DNA of 53,273 bases, from assembly GCF_030063475.1 (NCBI RefSeq), contig NZ_JASIRT010000034.1, positions 1 through 53,273 of the forward strand. Reading direction: 5' to 3'. The position numbers were made by a program, and so were the translations under genes. Below the pieces are notes generated by a model that was given only the letters and a program-made list of their open reading frames with translations, was not told where the DNA came from and did not search any database. Shown in pieces: positions 26,017 through 34,880 of this stretch. Numbering within the stretch: the first letter of the stretch is position 1; every line of letters starts with the position of its first letter. The DNA is from Roseomonas sp. E05. Lineage in GTDB: Bacteria > Pseudomonadota > Alphaproteobacteria > Acetobacterales > Acetobacteraceae.

Positions 26017-28077
26017 TCAGATGCGGATGCAGGCGGCGAGATGCCCCGGCCGCACCTCGCGCAGCGGCGGCACCGTGGCCGCGCATTCGGCCACCGCCAT
26101 CGGGCAGCGCGTGCGGAAGACGCAGCCCGAGGGCGGCGCCAGGGGCGAGGGCAACTCGCCGCTCAGCGCCCGCGGCGCGCGGGCGCGCTCCACCTCCGGG
26201 TCGGGGACCGGAGCGGCGTCGAGCAGGGCGCGCGTGTAGGGGTGCAGCGGGGCGCCGTAGAGCGCATCGCGCTCCGCCGTCTCCATGACGCGGCCGAGAT
26301 ACATCACCACGACGCGCTGCGAGAGATGGCGCACCACCGCCAGGTCATGCGCGATGAAGAGGTAGGAGAGGCCGAGCTCCGCCTGCAGCTCCGCCAGCAG
26401 GTTGATGATCTGCCCCTGCACGGAGACGTCGAGCGCCGAGACCGCCTCGTCGCAAACGATGAACTCCGGCTCCATGGCGAGCGCGCGCGCGATGCCGACG
26501 CGCTGGCGCTGGCCGCCGGACATCTGGTGCGGGTAGCGCCCCGCCATCTCGGCCGGCAGCCCGACCTGGCGCAGCAGCGCCGCGCAGCGCTCCCGCGCGG
26601 CGGCGCGGCTCATGCGCAGCCGGTGGATCAGCGGCTCGCAGATGGTGTCGCCGATGGTCATGCGCGGGTTCAGCGAACTGTAGGGATCCTGGAAGATCAC
26701 CTGAATGCGCGTGCGCAGGGTACGCATCTCGCGCTCGGAGGCGGCGGCGATGTTCTGCCCATCGAACAGGATCTCGCCCTGCGTCGGCTCCTCCAGGCGC
26801 AGCACGAGCCGCCCCACCGTGGTCTTGCCGCAGCCGGATTCACCGACGAGGCCCAGCGTCTCGCCGCGGCCGATGGAGAAGGACACATCCTCCGCCGCCC
26901 GCACCACCGCCTTTCTGCCGAGCAGGCCGCGCGCCGGCACCATGAAGTGCTTGGTCAGGCCGCGCACCTGCAACAGGCGCGCGGCGCCCGGCTGCGGCCG
27001 CCGCCGCGCCTCCCGCGGCGGCGCCGGCGTGGTGGGCAGGGCAGCGGGCATGTCCTCGGCGCGATGGCAGGCGGCGCGGCGCCCCGGCGCCACCGTCCGC
27101 AGCGGCGGGTCACGGTCGCAGGTGGGAATGCGGGCGGCGCAGCGCGGCGCGAAGCGGCATCCGGAGGGTGGCCGGAGCAGGTTCGGCGGCAACCCCTCGA
27201 TGGTCTCCAGCGCCTGCCGGCGTGGATGGTCCAGCCGCGGCACGGAGCGCAACAGGCCGGCGGTATAGGGGTGGCGCGGCGCGCGGAACACCTGCTCCGC
27301 CGGCCCGTCCTCCACCACCCGGCCGGCATACATCACCGCCAGCTTGTCGGCATAGCGCGCGACGATGCCGAGATTGTGGGTGATCAGCACCAGGGTGATG
27401 CCGAGCCGCCGCGAGAGATCCTTCATCAGTTCCAGGATCTGCGCCTGGATGGTGACGTCGAGCGCGGTGGTCGGCTCGTCGGCGATGATGACCTTCGGAT
27501 TGCAGGCGAGGCCGATGGCGATCATCACGCGCTGCCGCATTCCGCCGGAGAACTGGTGCGGATACTGCCCGAGCCGCCGCTCGGCGTCGGAGATGCCGAC
27601 CAGGCCGAGCAGTTCGATGGAGCGCGCCCGCGCCTCGACCTCGTTCATGCCGAGGTGGATGGTGAGCGGCTCGGCGAGCTGCGCGCCGATGGTGAGCACC
27701 GGGTTCAGGCTCGTCATCGGCTCCTGAAAGATCATTGCGACGTCGCGGCCGCGGATCGCGCGCATCTCGCCTTCCGGCAGGGCCAGCAGGTCCCGGCCGC
27801 CGAACAGGACGCGCCCGCCGGTGATGCGCCCCGCCGGCCGGGCCAGCAGGCGCATGATGGAGAGTGCCGTGACCGACTTGCCGCAGCCCGATTCACCCAC
27901 AAGCGCGAGCGTCTCCCCCGCGCCGACCGACCAGCTCACCCCATCCACGGCGCGCACGGTGCCTGCGGCGGTCGAGAACTCCACGGCAAGCCCTTCAACC
28001 GCAAGGACAGGAGCTGCTTCTTCGGCACGGAGATCGGCATCCGGCATCAGCTCGCGTGCGGACAGCGTGGCAACCAC
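26017..28077 (-). CDS. Fused double ABC ATPase (DppD-DppF type) of a peptide-type importer
   Basis: A 686-residue protein holding both ATPases of the importer. Domain 1 (about residues 12-330): Walker [50 protein letters not shown] and a Cys-rich [18 protein letters not shown] end. Domain 2 (about 355-680): Walker [50 protein letters not shown], and [19 protein letters not shown]. Note that Walker B of domain 2 reads DEAVSALD, not DEPVSALD. Fusions of this kind are known (GsiA-like). It is the first gene of the second importer operon. Confidence 0.9.
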   Translation of the reverse strand: MVATLSARELMPDADLRAEEAAPVLAVEGLAVEFSTAAGTVRAVDGVSWSVGAGETLALVGESGCGKSVTALSIMRLLARPAGRITGGRVLFGGRDLLALPEGEMRAIRGRDVAMIFQEPMTSLNPVLTIGAQLAEPLTIHLGMNEVEARARSIELLGLVGISDAERRLGQYPHQFSGGMRQRVMIAIGLACNPKVIIADEPTTALDVTIQAQILELMKDLSRRLGITLVLITHNLGIVARYADKLAVMYAGRVVEDGPAEQVFRAPRHPYTAGLLRSVPRLDHPRRQALETIEGLPPNLLRPPSGCRFAPRCAARIPTCDRDPPLRTVAPGRRAACHRAEDMPAALPTTPAPPREARRRPQPGAARLLQVRGLTKHFMVPARGLLGRKAVVRAAEDVSFSIGRGETLGLVGESGCGKTTVGRLVLRLEEPTQGEILFDGQNIAAASEREMRTLRTRIQVIFQDPYSSLNPRMTIGDTICEPLIHRLRMSRAAARERCAALLRQVGLPAEMAGRYPHQMSGGQRQRVGIARALAMEPEFIVCDEAVSALDVSVQGQIINLLAELQAELGLSYLFIAHDLAVVRHLSQRVVVMYLGRVMETAERDALYGAPLHPYTRALLDAAPVPDPEVERARAPRALSGELPSPLAPPSGCVFRTRCPMAVAECAATVPPLREVRPGHLAACIRI

Positions 28078-28108
28078 GGTCTCCGTCCCCTCCCTGTTTT
28101 CTTACAAC

Positions 28109-28120
28109 ATATAAAATGCC
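28109..28120 (-). promoter_or_regulatory. AT-rich upstream element repeated from 19876
   Basis: The 12-mer ATATAAAATGCC here (GGCATTTTATAT on the minus strand) is identical to 19876-19887. It lies 32 bp upstream of the fused ATPase start at 28077, the first gene of the second importer operon. CAATTG follows on the plus strand, giving a TTGGGCATTTTATAT context that could serve as a -10 region plus operator. Confidence 0.5.
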
Positions 28121-28195
28121 CAATTGCAGATGCGCGCAAGGCTTTCGGCCGCCGTCCGCTCATTTCGAAGGAAGATCGTCGAAGCCGGCGCCGTC

Positions 28196-29194
28196 TCAGG
28201 CCCCGGACGGCCGAAGGATACTTGCCCCGGTCGTCCGTCGTCCCTGCAGGTCGCGATGCGCCTCGGCCGCATCGGCAAGGTCGTAGATCTTTCCGAGGGA
28301 AACGCGGAGCGTTCCGGCGGCGAGCGCGGCGAAGAGGTCGCGCGCGCGGCCGAGCAGCTCGGCCCGCTCCTGCGTGTGGGTTACGTAGGCGGGGCTGGTG
28401 ACATAGAGCGAGCCGAGGGTGTTCAGCCGGAACAGGTCGAAGGGCGGAATCGGGCCAGAGGCCGTGCCGAAGCTCACCAGCGTGCCGCGCGGGCGAAGGC
28501 AGCGCAGCGAGGCCTCGAAACTGTCCCGCCCGACGGAGTCATAGACGACCGGCACGCCCGCCCCGGCGGTCAGGGCGCGGACCCGTTCCGCGAGGTCCTC
28601 CTGCGGGTGGATCACCACCGCCGCGCAGCCATTCTCCTGTGCGATGTGCGCCTTCTCCGTGCTGCCGACGACGCCGATCACCCGCGCGCCCCGCGCCGAG
28701 GCCCACTGGCACAGGAGCGACCCGACGCCGCCCGCCGCCGCATGCACGACGATCGTCTCGCCGGATTGCACGGGATAGGTCGTGTGCAGCAGGTAGTGCG
28801 CGGTCAGGCCCTTGTTGAAGGCCGCCGCGGCGAGGTCGTCGCCGATGCCCTCAGGGATGGGCACCAGGTGCCCGGCCTCCATGCGGCGAAGATCGGCATA
28901 GGAGCCGACCGGCGGGAAGGAATAGACCACCCGCTGGCCCGGCCGCACCGTGTCCACGCCCGGCCCCACCTCCAGCACCAAGCCCGCGCCCTCGATGCCG
29001 AGCGGCGCGGGGTAGGCCGGCAGCGGATAGCGGCCGGTGCGGTGCTGGATGTCGATGAAGTTCACGCCGATCGCGGTATGGCGGAGCAGCACTTCGCCCG
29101 CACCGGGCGCCCCGACCTCTACCTCCTCCACCCGCAGCACCTCCGGCCCGCCGGGATGGTCGATCAGCACCCGGCGCGAGAGCCTTCCCGCCAT
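28196..29194 (-). CDS. NADPH:quinone oxidoreductase-like (zeta-crystallin MDR family)
   Basis: A 332-residue medium-chain dehydrogenase/reductase of the quinone oxidoreductase branch. It starts GRLSRRVLIDHPGGPEVLRVEEVEVG, has NFIDIQHRTGRYPLP, and the NADPH-binding motif VVHAAAGGVGSLLCQWA (AxxGGVG) near residue 150. No catalytic-zinc cysteine or histidine set is present, as expected for QOR. It would carry out NADPH-dependent reduction of a quinone or enone. It lies 3 bp downstream of the SDR gene at 29198. Confidence 0.85.
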   Translation of the reverse strand: MAGRLSRRVLIDHPGGPEVLRVEEVEVGAPGAGEVLLRHTAIGVNFIDIQHRTGRYPLPAYPAPLGIEGAGLVLEVGPGVDTVRPGQRVVYSFPPVGSYADLRRMEAGHLVPIPEGIGDDLAAAAFNKGLTAHYLLHTTYPVQSGETIVVHAAAGGVGSLLCQWASARGARVIGVVGSTEKAHIAQENGCAAVVIHPQEDLAERVRALTAGAGVPVVYDSVGRDSFEASLRCLRPRGTLVSFGTASGPIPPFDLFRLNTLGSLYVTSPAYVTHTQERAELLGRARDLFAALAAGTLRVSLGKIYDLADAAEAHRDLQGRRTTGASILRPSGA

Positions 29195-29197
29195 GGC

Positions 29198-29932
29198 TCA
29201 GCGCCCCCCGGAAACGGTGACGTTGACGCCCAGCATGTAGGAGGCCGCGTCGGACAGCAGGAAGAGGATCACCCGCGCCACCTCCTCCGGCGCCGCCACG
29301 CGGCCGATCGGCACCGTCGGTACCAGGCGCGCGAGCCGATCGGGCGGGTTCATCTCCGTCTCGGTGAGGCCGGGACTGACGGCATTCACCCGGATGCCGC
29401 TGCGCGCCACCTCCTGCGCCAGGCCGATGGTCATGCTCACCACCGCGCCCTTGGAGGCGGCATAGTGCACGCGCTCGCCCGCGCTGCCGCGCACGGCGGC
29501 CACGGAGGCGAGGTTGACGATGGCGCCCCCCGGCCCGCCACGGTCCGTCGCCATGCGGCGCACCGCCTCGCGCGCGCAGAGGAAGGTGCCGGTCACGTTG
29601 ATGTCGATCAGCCGGCGCAGCTCGGCCGTGGAGAGGTCCGCTACAGTCGTCGGGCCGCCATTCATGCCGGCATTGTTGACCAGGCCAGTGACCTTGCCGA
29701 AGCGCGCCTCCGCTTCGTCGAAAATGCGGGCCACGTCCGCCTCGGCCGTGGTGTCGGCCTGCAGCATCAGCACCGCGCCGCCGGCGGCGCGGATCTCCGC
29801 CGCGACCGCCTCCGCCGGCGCGCGCCGCTCCAGATAGGTGCCCACCACGCGCCAGCCCTGCGCCGCGGCGAGGCGGGCCGTGGCGGCGCCGATGCCACGG
29901 CTTGCGCCGGTGATGACAAGGACGCCTGCCAT
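29198..29932 (-). CDS. Short-chain dehydrogenase/reductase (SDR, FabG-like)
   Basis: A 244-residue classical SDR: VLVITGASRGIGAATARLAA (TGxxxGIG), GLVNNAGMNGG (NNAG), IVNLASVAAVRG for the catalytic Ser, HYAASKGAV (YxxxK), and IRVNAVSPGLTETEMN. It could act as a beta-hydroxyacyl-CoA or hydroxy-acid dehydrogenase. It is linked to the QOR-like gene (3-bp gap) and to the binding-protein gene upstream (16-bp gap), so the two redox enzymes belong to the branched-chain-type importer operon. Confidence 0.85.
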   Translation of the reverse strand: MAGVLVITGASRGIGAATARLAAAQGWRVVGTYLERRAPAEAVAAEIRAAGGAVLMLQADTTAEADVARIFDEAEARFGKVTGLVNNAGMNGGPTTVADLSTAELRRLIDINVTGTFLCAREAVRRMATDRGGPGGAIVNLASVAAVRGSAGERVHYAASKGAVVSMTIGLAQEVARSGIRVNAVSPGLTETEMNPPDRLARLVPTVPIGRVAAPEEVARVILFLLSDAASYMLGVNVTVSGGR

Positions 29933-29948
29933 GCCTCCCTCCCCGCCT

Positions 29949-31238
29949 TCAGGTGTTCGGCCAGATCGGCTCGGCGGTCGCGATCGCCGGCGGATAGACA
30001 GCGACCGGCTTGCCCGACTGCCACTGGATGATCACCAGCTCGGCGCCGACGCGCCGCCCCCGGTCGTCGAACTTCAGCCGCCCGCCTGGCGAGAGCTTCG
30101 CCACGCCGTCGGTCATGTCGAAGCCGTGGATCACCTCGTTGACCTTGCGGCGGTCGGCGACGCCGGCCCGCTCCAGCGCCTCGCGCAGGATCATCATGTC
30201 GACATAGGTCATCAGCGAATCCTGGTTCAGCCAGGGCTCGCCGGTGCGTTCGACGAAGCGCTTCGAGATCTCCTCCGAGCCCTTGCCGCCCCAGTTGGCG
30301 ACGATGCCCATCAGTCCGTCGATGACCTGCGGGCCGACAACCTTGCCCAGTTCGGGCGCGCCCAGCGCGCCGCCATTGCCGATCTTGGGCAGGCGGTCGC
30401 CACCCAGCCGGTACTCGGCGAACTTGTCGAGCAGCAGCTTGGTGTCGGGCACGTTGGAGGTGATGCAGAGCAGGAACTGCGGCCGCGCGCCGCGCACCCG
30501 CTGCACGATCGAGGTCGCATCCGACAGCGGCGGCGTGTAGGTCTCGTCCACCACCGGCTTCAGGCCGTTGCGCTCCAGCTCCGTGGCTCGCATCGGCCGC
30601 ATGAAACTCACCGCCGAGGCGTCGTTGCCCGAGATCAGGCCGACCGTTGTTGGCTTCTTCCCCGTGGCGCGCTGCGCCATGTCGAGGATGGTGGGCAGCG
30701 CCTTGGTCGCCTGGTCGTCGGCCGTGGGCGACATCTGGAAGACGTAGCGGAAGCCGCGGCTGGTGATGGCATCCGAATAGGAGAGCGTCAGCCAGGGGAT
30801 CTCCGCCCGCTCGGTCACCTCCGTGACGGCCAGCGTGAAGCTGGAAAGCCAGGCGCCCGAGCCGCCGATCAGGTCCGGGTGCTGGGCGACCATGCGCTGC
30901 GCGGCGTTCTTGGCCTTCTCGGCGGAATCGCCGGCGTCGAAGATCACCAGCTCCACCTTGCGGCCGCCCAGCGCCTTGATGCCGCCGGACTGGTTGATCT
31001 CGTCCACCGCCATCTCGGCGCCGAGCTGCTTGAGCTGGCCCTGGCGCGCCCAGGGGCCGGAGAGCGGCGCCAGCAGCGCGAACTTGATGGTGCTCTCCTG
31101 GGCCTGGGCGCGCAGCCCACCCATGCCGAACACCGCCGCCCCGGCGCCAAGGCCGAGCCCCAGCGCGGCGCGGCGCGGCATCGCCGGAACGGAAGCAGCA
31201 CGGGCCGGACTGGCGGCCCTTTCGCGATCCTCGGTCAT
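29949..31238 (-). CDS. Periplasmic binding protein, branched-chain amino acid type (LivJ/K-like)
   Basis: A 429-residue type I periplasmic binding protein (Peripla_BP_6). The N-terminus has a twin-Arg-like MPRRAALGLGLGAGAAVFGMGGLRAQAQE signal, then IKFALLAPLSGPWARQGQLKQLGAEMAVDEINQSGG, the usual ligand-binding start, and a second domain with PTTVGLISGNDASAV. Such proteins also bind aromatic acids, amides and other carboxylates. ATG 31238 has GGGAGATACCAGGA upstream. It belongs with the LivF/LivMG/LivH genes directly upstream. Confidence 0.9.
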   Translation of the reverse strand: MTEDRERAASPARAASVPAMPRRAALGLGLGAGAAVFGMGGLRAQAQESTIKFALLAPLSGPWARQGQLKQLGAEMAVDEINQSGGIKALGGRKVELVIFDAGDSAEKAKNAAQRMVAQHPDLIGGSGAWLSSFTLAVTEVTERAEIPWLTLSYSDAITSRGFRYVFQMSPTADDQATKALPTILDMAQRATGKKPTTVGLISGNDASAVSFMRPMRATELERNGLKPVVDETYTPPLSDATSIVQRVRGARPQFLLCITSNVPDTKLLLDKFAEYRLGGDRLPKIGNGGALGAPELGKVVGPQVIDGLMGIVANWGGKGSEEISKRFVERTGEPWLNQDSLMTYVDMMILREALERAGVADRRKVNEVIHGFDMTDGVAKLSPGGRLKFDDRGRRVGAELVIIQWQSGKPVAVYPPAIATAEPIWPNT

Positions 31239-31270
31239 TCCTGGTATCTCCCTCGGGCTTTTGTTGCTTG

Positions 31271-31984
31271 TCACGCGTCCAGGCCGAGATAGGACCGGCG
31301 CACCCGGTCATCCCCGGCCAGGGTCTCATAGGGGCCTTCCAGCACGATCCGGCCGGTCTCCAGCACGTAGCCGCGGTCGCAGAGTTCCAGCGCCTCGGCG
31401 ACGCGCTGCTCCACCAGCAGGATGGTGAGCCCGTCCTCTCGGTGGATCTGCGAGATACGGTCGAAGATCAGATCGGCGATGGCCGGGGCGAGGCCCATCG
31501 AGGGCTCGTCCAGCATCAGCAGCTTGGGCGCGCCGGCCAGGCCCCGGCCGATCGCCAGCATCTGCTGCTCGCCCCCCGAGAGCGTGCCGGCGAGTTGTGT
31601 GGCGCGCTCCGCGAGGATCGGGAAGAGGGCGTGGATGCGGTCCAGCACGCGCGCCCAGTCCCGCTGCCCCGCCTCGGGATAGGCGCCCATCTCCAGGTTC
31701 TCGCGCACGGTCATCGCCTTGAAGACCTGCCGCCCCTCCGGAACATGCGCGATGCCGAGATGGGCGCGCTTCGAGGGCTTCATCGCCAGCAGGTCCTGGC
31801 CCTGGAAGCGGATGCTGCCGCTGCCCGGCTGGACGACGCCGCTGATGGTCTTGAACAGCGTGGACTTGCCGGCGCCGTTCGGCCCGACCACGGTGACGAA
31901 CTGCCCGGCGCCCACGGTGACCGTGACGTCGGTGAGCGCACGCAGCCCGCCATAGGAAACGGAAACGCCGGTCACGTCGAGCAT
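31271..31984 (-). CDS. livF: Branched-chain amino acid-type ABC ATPase (LivF)
   Basis: A 237-residue ATPase: MLDVTGVSVSYGGLRALTDV, Walker A GPNGAGKST, Q-loop VPEGRQVFKAMTV, signature LSGGEQQMLAIGRGL, Walker B LLMLDEPSMGLAP, H-loop LVEQRV. The VPEGRQVF and DEPSMGL motifs identify LivF rather than LivG. ATG 31984 overlaps the LivMG end by 13 bp; an ATG at 32002 is also possible. Codons 66-78 (31753-31787) are identical to a spacer of the CRISPR array at 49769-52971, so this gene is a potential self-target. Confidence 0.9.
   Translation of the reverse strand: MLDVTGVSVSYGGLRALTDVTVTVGAGQFVTVVGPNGAGKSTLFKTISGVVQPGSGSIRFQGQDLLAMKPSKRAHLGIAHVPEGRQVFKAMTVRENLEMGAYPEAGQRDWARVLDRIHALFPILAERATQLAGTLSGGEQQMLAIGRGLAGAPKLLMLDEPSMGLAPAIADLIFDRISQIHREDGLTILLVEQRVAEALELCDRGYVLETGRIVLEGPYETLAGDDRVRRSYLGLDA
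31753..31787 (+). other. Protospacer matching CRISPR spacer 30 of the large array
   Basis: These 35 bases inside livF are identical to 51566-51600: the 33-nt spacer at 51567-51599 plus one base on each side. The base before the protospacer (T, 31753) equals the atypical last base of the repeat at 51538-51566. The crRNA would pair with the minus (coding) strand. The PAM position on the plus strand reads GAT (31751-31753), whereas shifting by one base gives ATG (31752-31754). Confidence 0.9.
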
Positions 31985-33780
31985 TGTGTCTGTGCCATCC
32001 ATTTGCGGCCGAGATAGGCCTCGATCACGCTGCGGTTCTCCACCACGCCGCGCGGCTGCCCCTGCGCCAGCACGCGGCCGCGGTCGATCACCAGCAGCTC
32101 GTCGGCGAGGCGCAGCATGGCGTGCATGGTGTGCTCGATGATGATGGTCGTCATGCCCTCGGCGCGCAGGCCGCCGAGCACGTCGAGCACCGCGTCGCAT
32201 TCGTCGCGGCCGAGGCCCGCCAGCGTCTCGTCGAGCAGCAGCAGGCGCGGCCGCCCGGCCAGGGCGCGGGCCAGCTCCATCAGGCGCAGCTCCTTGCTGG
32301 TCAGGCCGCCGGCGGGCACGTCCGTCAGGCGGGAGAGGCCGGTGCGGGCAATCGCCTCCCGCGCCGCCATCACCGCCTCCTCGTCCGGCAGGCCGGCGCC
32401 GTAGGCACCCACCAGCACGTTGTCGAGCAGTGGCAGGCGCGGGAAGCTGCGCACCACCTGAAAGGTGCGGCCGACGCCCATATGGTTGATCTGGTGCAGC
32501 TTGCGGCCGACCATCTGCTCGCCGTCCAGCAGCGCCTCGCCCCGATCGGCCGGCAGCACGCCGTTGAGGACGTTGAACATCGTCGTCTTGCCGGCGCCGT
32601 TCGGGCCGATGATGCCGAGGATGCTGCCCTCGGGCACGGAGAAGCTGACGTCGTCCACCGCCTTCAGCCCGCCGAAGGACTTCGACAGGCCGCGCACCTC
32701 CAGCAGCGTGCGGCCGGGGCGCGGCGCGGCAGTGTGCTCCGCCGGCATCGCGGGCACGCGCATGTCCGGAACCGGCGCGGCTTCCGCGACCGGGATGCTG
32801 CCCGGTGCCAGCGTCGCGGCACGGCGTCCCTGCCGGTCACGGATCGACCAGTAGAGCCCTTCCGGCGCCAGCAGCATGATCAGGATGATCGCCGCGCCAT
32901 AGACCACGCCCTGGATGCCCGGGATGATCTCGCCCAGCTCGGCATGCAGCGTCTCGGAAAGCGGGATCAGGATGGCGGCGCCGATCAGCGGACCCCAGTA
33001 TGAGCCGACGCCGCCGAACAGCGCGACCACGAGCGCCTGGGCGGAAACCAGCATGCCGAACACCGCCTCCGGCGTCACCACCAGCAGCACGCAGGCATAG
33101 AAGCCGCCTGCCGTGCCCGCCATGGCGCCGCTGAGCATCAGCGCGCGCGTCTTCCAGCGGCGGGCGTTGATGCCCGCGGCCTCCGCCGCCAGCTCGTTCT
33201 GGCGGATCGCCATCAGCGAGAGGCCGAAGCGCGAGTTCTCCACCACCATGCTGATGACCATCGCGACCACCAGCAGCGCGACCGCCAGCAGCGTATAGAT
33301 CCGCGGGTCCGAGAACTGCAGGAAGGCCGCCGGCGCCTCGCGCCGCATAGGCATCGAGACCTCGTGGTAGCCGAGATACTGCACGAGATAGGTCATCAGC
33401 AGCGGATAGGCGAGCATCGCGAGCGCGAAGTAGTGGCCGCGCAGGCGGAAGGTCGGCAGGCCGATGAGCAGCGCCGCCAGTGCGCCGAGCAGCGCCGCCA
33501 ATGGAATGCCGATCCAGGGCGTCAGGTTCAGCATGGTCAGCAGCAGCGCCACGGTATAGGCGCCGAGGCCGAAGAAGGCCGCATGGCCAAAGGAGATCAG
33601 CCCGGTATAGCCGGAGAAGACGTTCCAGGAGAGGCCCAGCACCGCCCAGATCGGCACCAGGGTGAGCATCAACTGGTAGTAGCTGTTGGTCACCACCGCG
33701 CAGACGGCGAGATAGGCAACGAGCAGCGCGGCCAGGACCAGGCCGTGGCGCCGCAGGCGGGAGGGGGCGCCGGGTCTCAT
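31972..33780 (-). CDS. Fused LivM permease-LivG ATPase of a branched-chain-type importer
   Basis: A 602-residue fusion. Residues 1 to about 330 are a LivM-type permease with roughly ten hydrophobic segments and the motifs GLSWNVFSGYTGLISFGHAAFFGLGAY and MAIRQNELAAEAAGINARRWK. After a Pro/Ala-rich linker, residues about 358-602 are a LivG-type ATPase: Walker A GPNGAGKTT, GVGRTFQVVRSFPRL, Walker B LLLLDETLAGLG, H-loop IIEHTM. The signature region reads GGLTSKELRLMELARAL, not LSGGQ, and Walker B has DET for DEP. It overlaps livH by ATGA. Confidence 0.88.
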   Translation of the reverse strand: MRPGAPSRLRRHGLVLAALLVAYLAVCAVVTNSYYQLMLTLVPIWAVLGLSWNVFSGYTGLISFGHAAFFGLGAYTVALLLTMLNLTPWIGIPLAALLGALAALLIGLPTFRLRGHYFALAMLAYPLLMTYLVQYLGYHEVSMPMRREAPAAFLQFSDPRIYTLLAVALLVVAMVISMVVENSRFGLSLMAIRQNELAAEAAGINARRWKTRALMLSGAMAGTAGGFYACVLLVVTPEAVFGMLVSAQALVVALFGGVGSYWGPLIGAAILIPLSETLHAELGEIIPGIQGVVYGAAIILIMLLAPEGLYWSIRDRQGRRAATLAPGSIPVAEAAPVPDMRVPAMPAEHTAAPRPGRTLLEVRGLSKSFGGLKAVDDVSFSVPEGSILGIIGPNGAGKTTMFNVLNGVLPADRGEALLDGEQMVGRKLHQINHMGVGRTFQVVRSFPRLPLLDNVLVGAYGAGLPDEEAVMAAREAIARTGLSRLTDVPAGGLTSKELRLMELARALAGRPRLLLLDETLAGLGRDECDAVLDVLGGLRAEGMTTIIIEHTMHAMLRLADELLVIDRGRVLAQGQPRGVVENRSVIEAYLGRKWMAQTQCST

Positions 33781-34736
33781 GCGCGTTCCGCCGAGCGGCC
33801 GAAGAAGCCCTGCGGACGCAGGAGCAGGATCAGCAGGAAGACGACGAAGATGGCTGCGTTCTGCAGTTGCGGCGGCAGGACAAGGCCGGAGAACTGCTGC
33901 ACGAAGCCGACCGTCAGCCCGCCCCAGAAGGCGCCGAGAATGCTGCCCATGCCGCCCAGCACGACGCCGGCATACATGATGATGACGAAGTCCAGCCCGA
34001 CGAACGGCGAGTAGGACAGGAAGGTGGCGATCAGCCCGCCAGCGACGGCGGTGATGCCGCTGCCCAGCCCGAAGGCGATGCGGTGCGCGCGGTCCACGTC
34101 CACGCCGACATAAGTCGCCGCCGTGGGATTGTCGGCGGCGGCGCGCAGCGAACGGCCGAGGCGGGTGCGTTCCAGCAGGACATACAGCGCGATGGCGGCG
34201 AGGATGGCCAGCAGACTGGAGATCAGGCGCGCCTTGTTGAGGAAGACCAGGGAATCGAAGATATGCGTCTCGATCACCCAGGCGGAGGAGGACATCGGCG
34301 TGTTCACCGTGCGCGGCGTGGAGCCGAACACGATCAGCCCGGCATTCTGCAGCACCAGCGAGACGCCCAGCGTGACGATGAGCTGGCCGAAATGCCCCTC
34401 GTCCAGACTGCCCGTGGTGCGCAGCCCGGAGACGCGCGAGATCAGGAAGCGGTGCAGCAGCATCCCGCCGGCGAAGATCACCGGCCCCGCCAGGATGGCC
34501 GAGAGCAACGGCCCCGCATAGGGGCCGAGGAAGGCGAGCAGCCCCCAGCCGGTGAAGAAGTAGTAGCCGGCGTACATGCCGAGCATCAGGAAATCGCCCT
34601 GCGCGAAATTCACCACTCGCATGACACCGAAGATGAGCCCGAGGCCGACGCACATCAGCCCGTAGATGCAGCCGACCAGGATTCCGGCGGTCAGCGCGTT
34701 GAGGAAATTCTCGACAAGGATCTGAGGGTCGCTCAT
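33777..34736 (-). CDS. livH: Branched-chain amino acid-type ABC permease (LivH)
   Basis: A 319-residue permease with about eight hydrophobic segments. It has LVGCIYGLMCVGLGLIFGVMRVVNFAQGDFLMLGMY, the LivH hallmark, and RSLRAAADNPTAATYVGVDVDRAHRIAFGLGSG, the coupling loop. It ends LLLRPQGFFGRSAERA as LivH proteins do. ATG 34736 (MSDPQILVENFLNALTAG) is preferred to an upstream in-frame ATG. It is the first gene of the operon running livH, livMG, livF, binding protein, SDR, QOR. Confidence 0.9.
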   Translation of the reverse strand: MSDPQILVENFLNALTAGILVGCIYGLMCVGLGLIFGVMRVVNFAQGDFLMLGMYAGYYFFTGWGLLAFLGPYAGPLLSAILAGPVIFAGGMLLHRFLISRVSGLRTTGSLDEGHFGQLIVTLGVSLVLQNAGLIVFGSTPRTVNTPMSSSAWVIETHIFDSLVFLNKARLISSLLAILAAIALYVLLERTRLGRSLRAAADNPTAATYVGVDVDRAHRIAFGLGSGITAVAGGLIATFLSYSPFVGLDFVIIMYAGVVLGGMGSILGAFWGGLTVGFVQQFSGLVLPPQLQNAAIFVVFLLILLLRPQGFFGRSAERA

Positions 34737-34880
34737 CGCTCGCGCCCTCCCCGCGCGCCGCACGCGGCGGCGCCCTCGGCTTCCATGGGCCTGTCCAACG
34801 CTTCCTCCCTGTGGCGTCGTGCCTTTTCCGCCGGCGCCTTGCTTTGTTTTCTGATCGCCCACCCCTGCGGGCGGCCGGTC

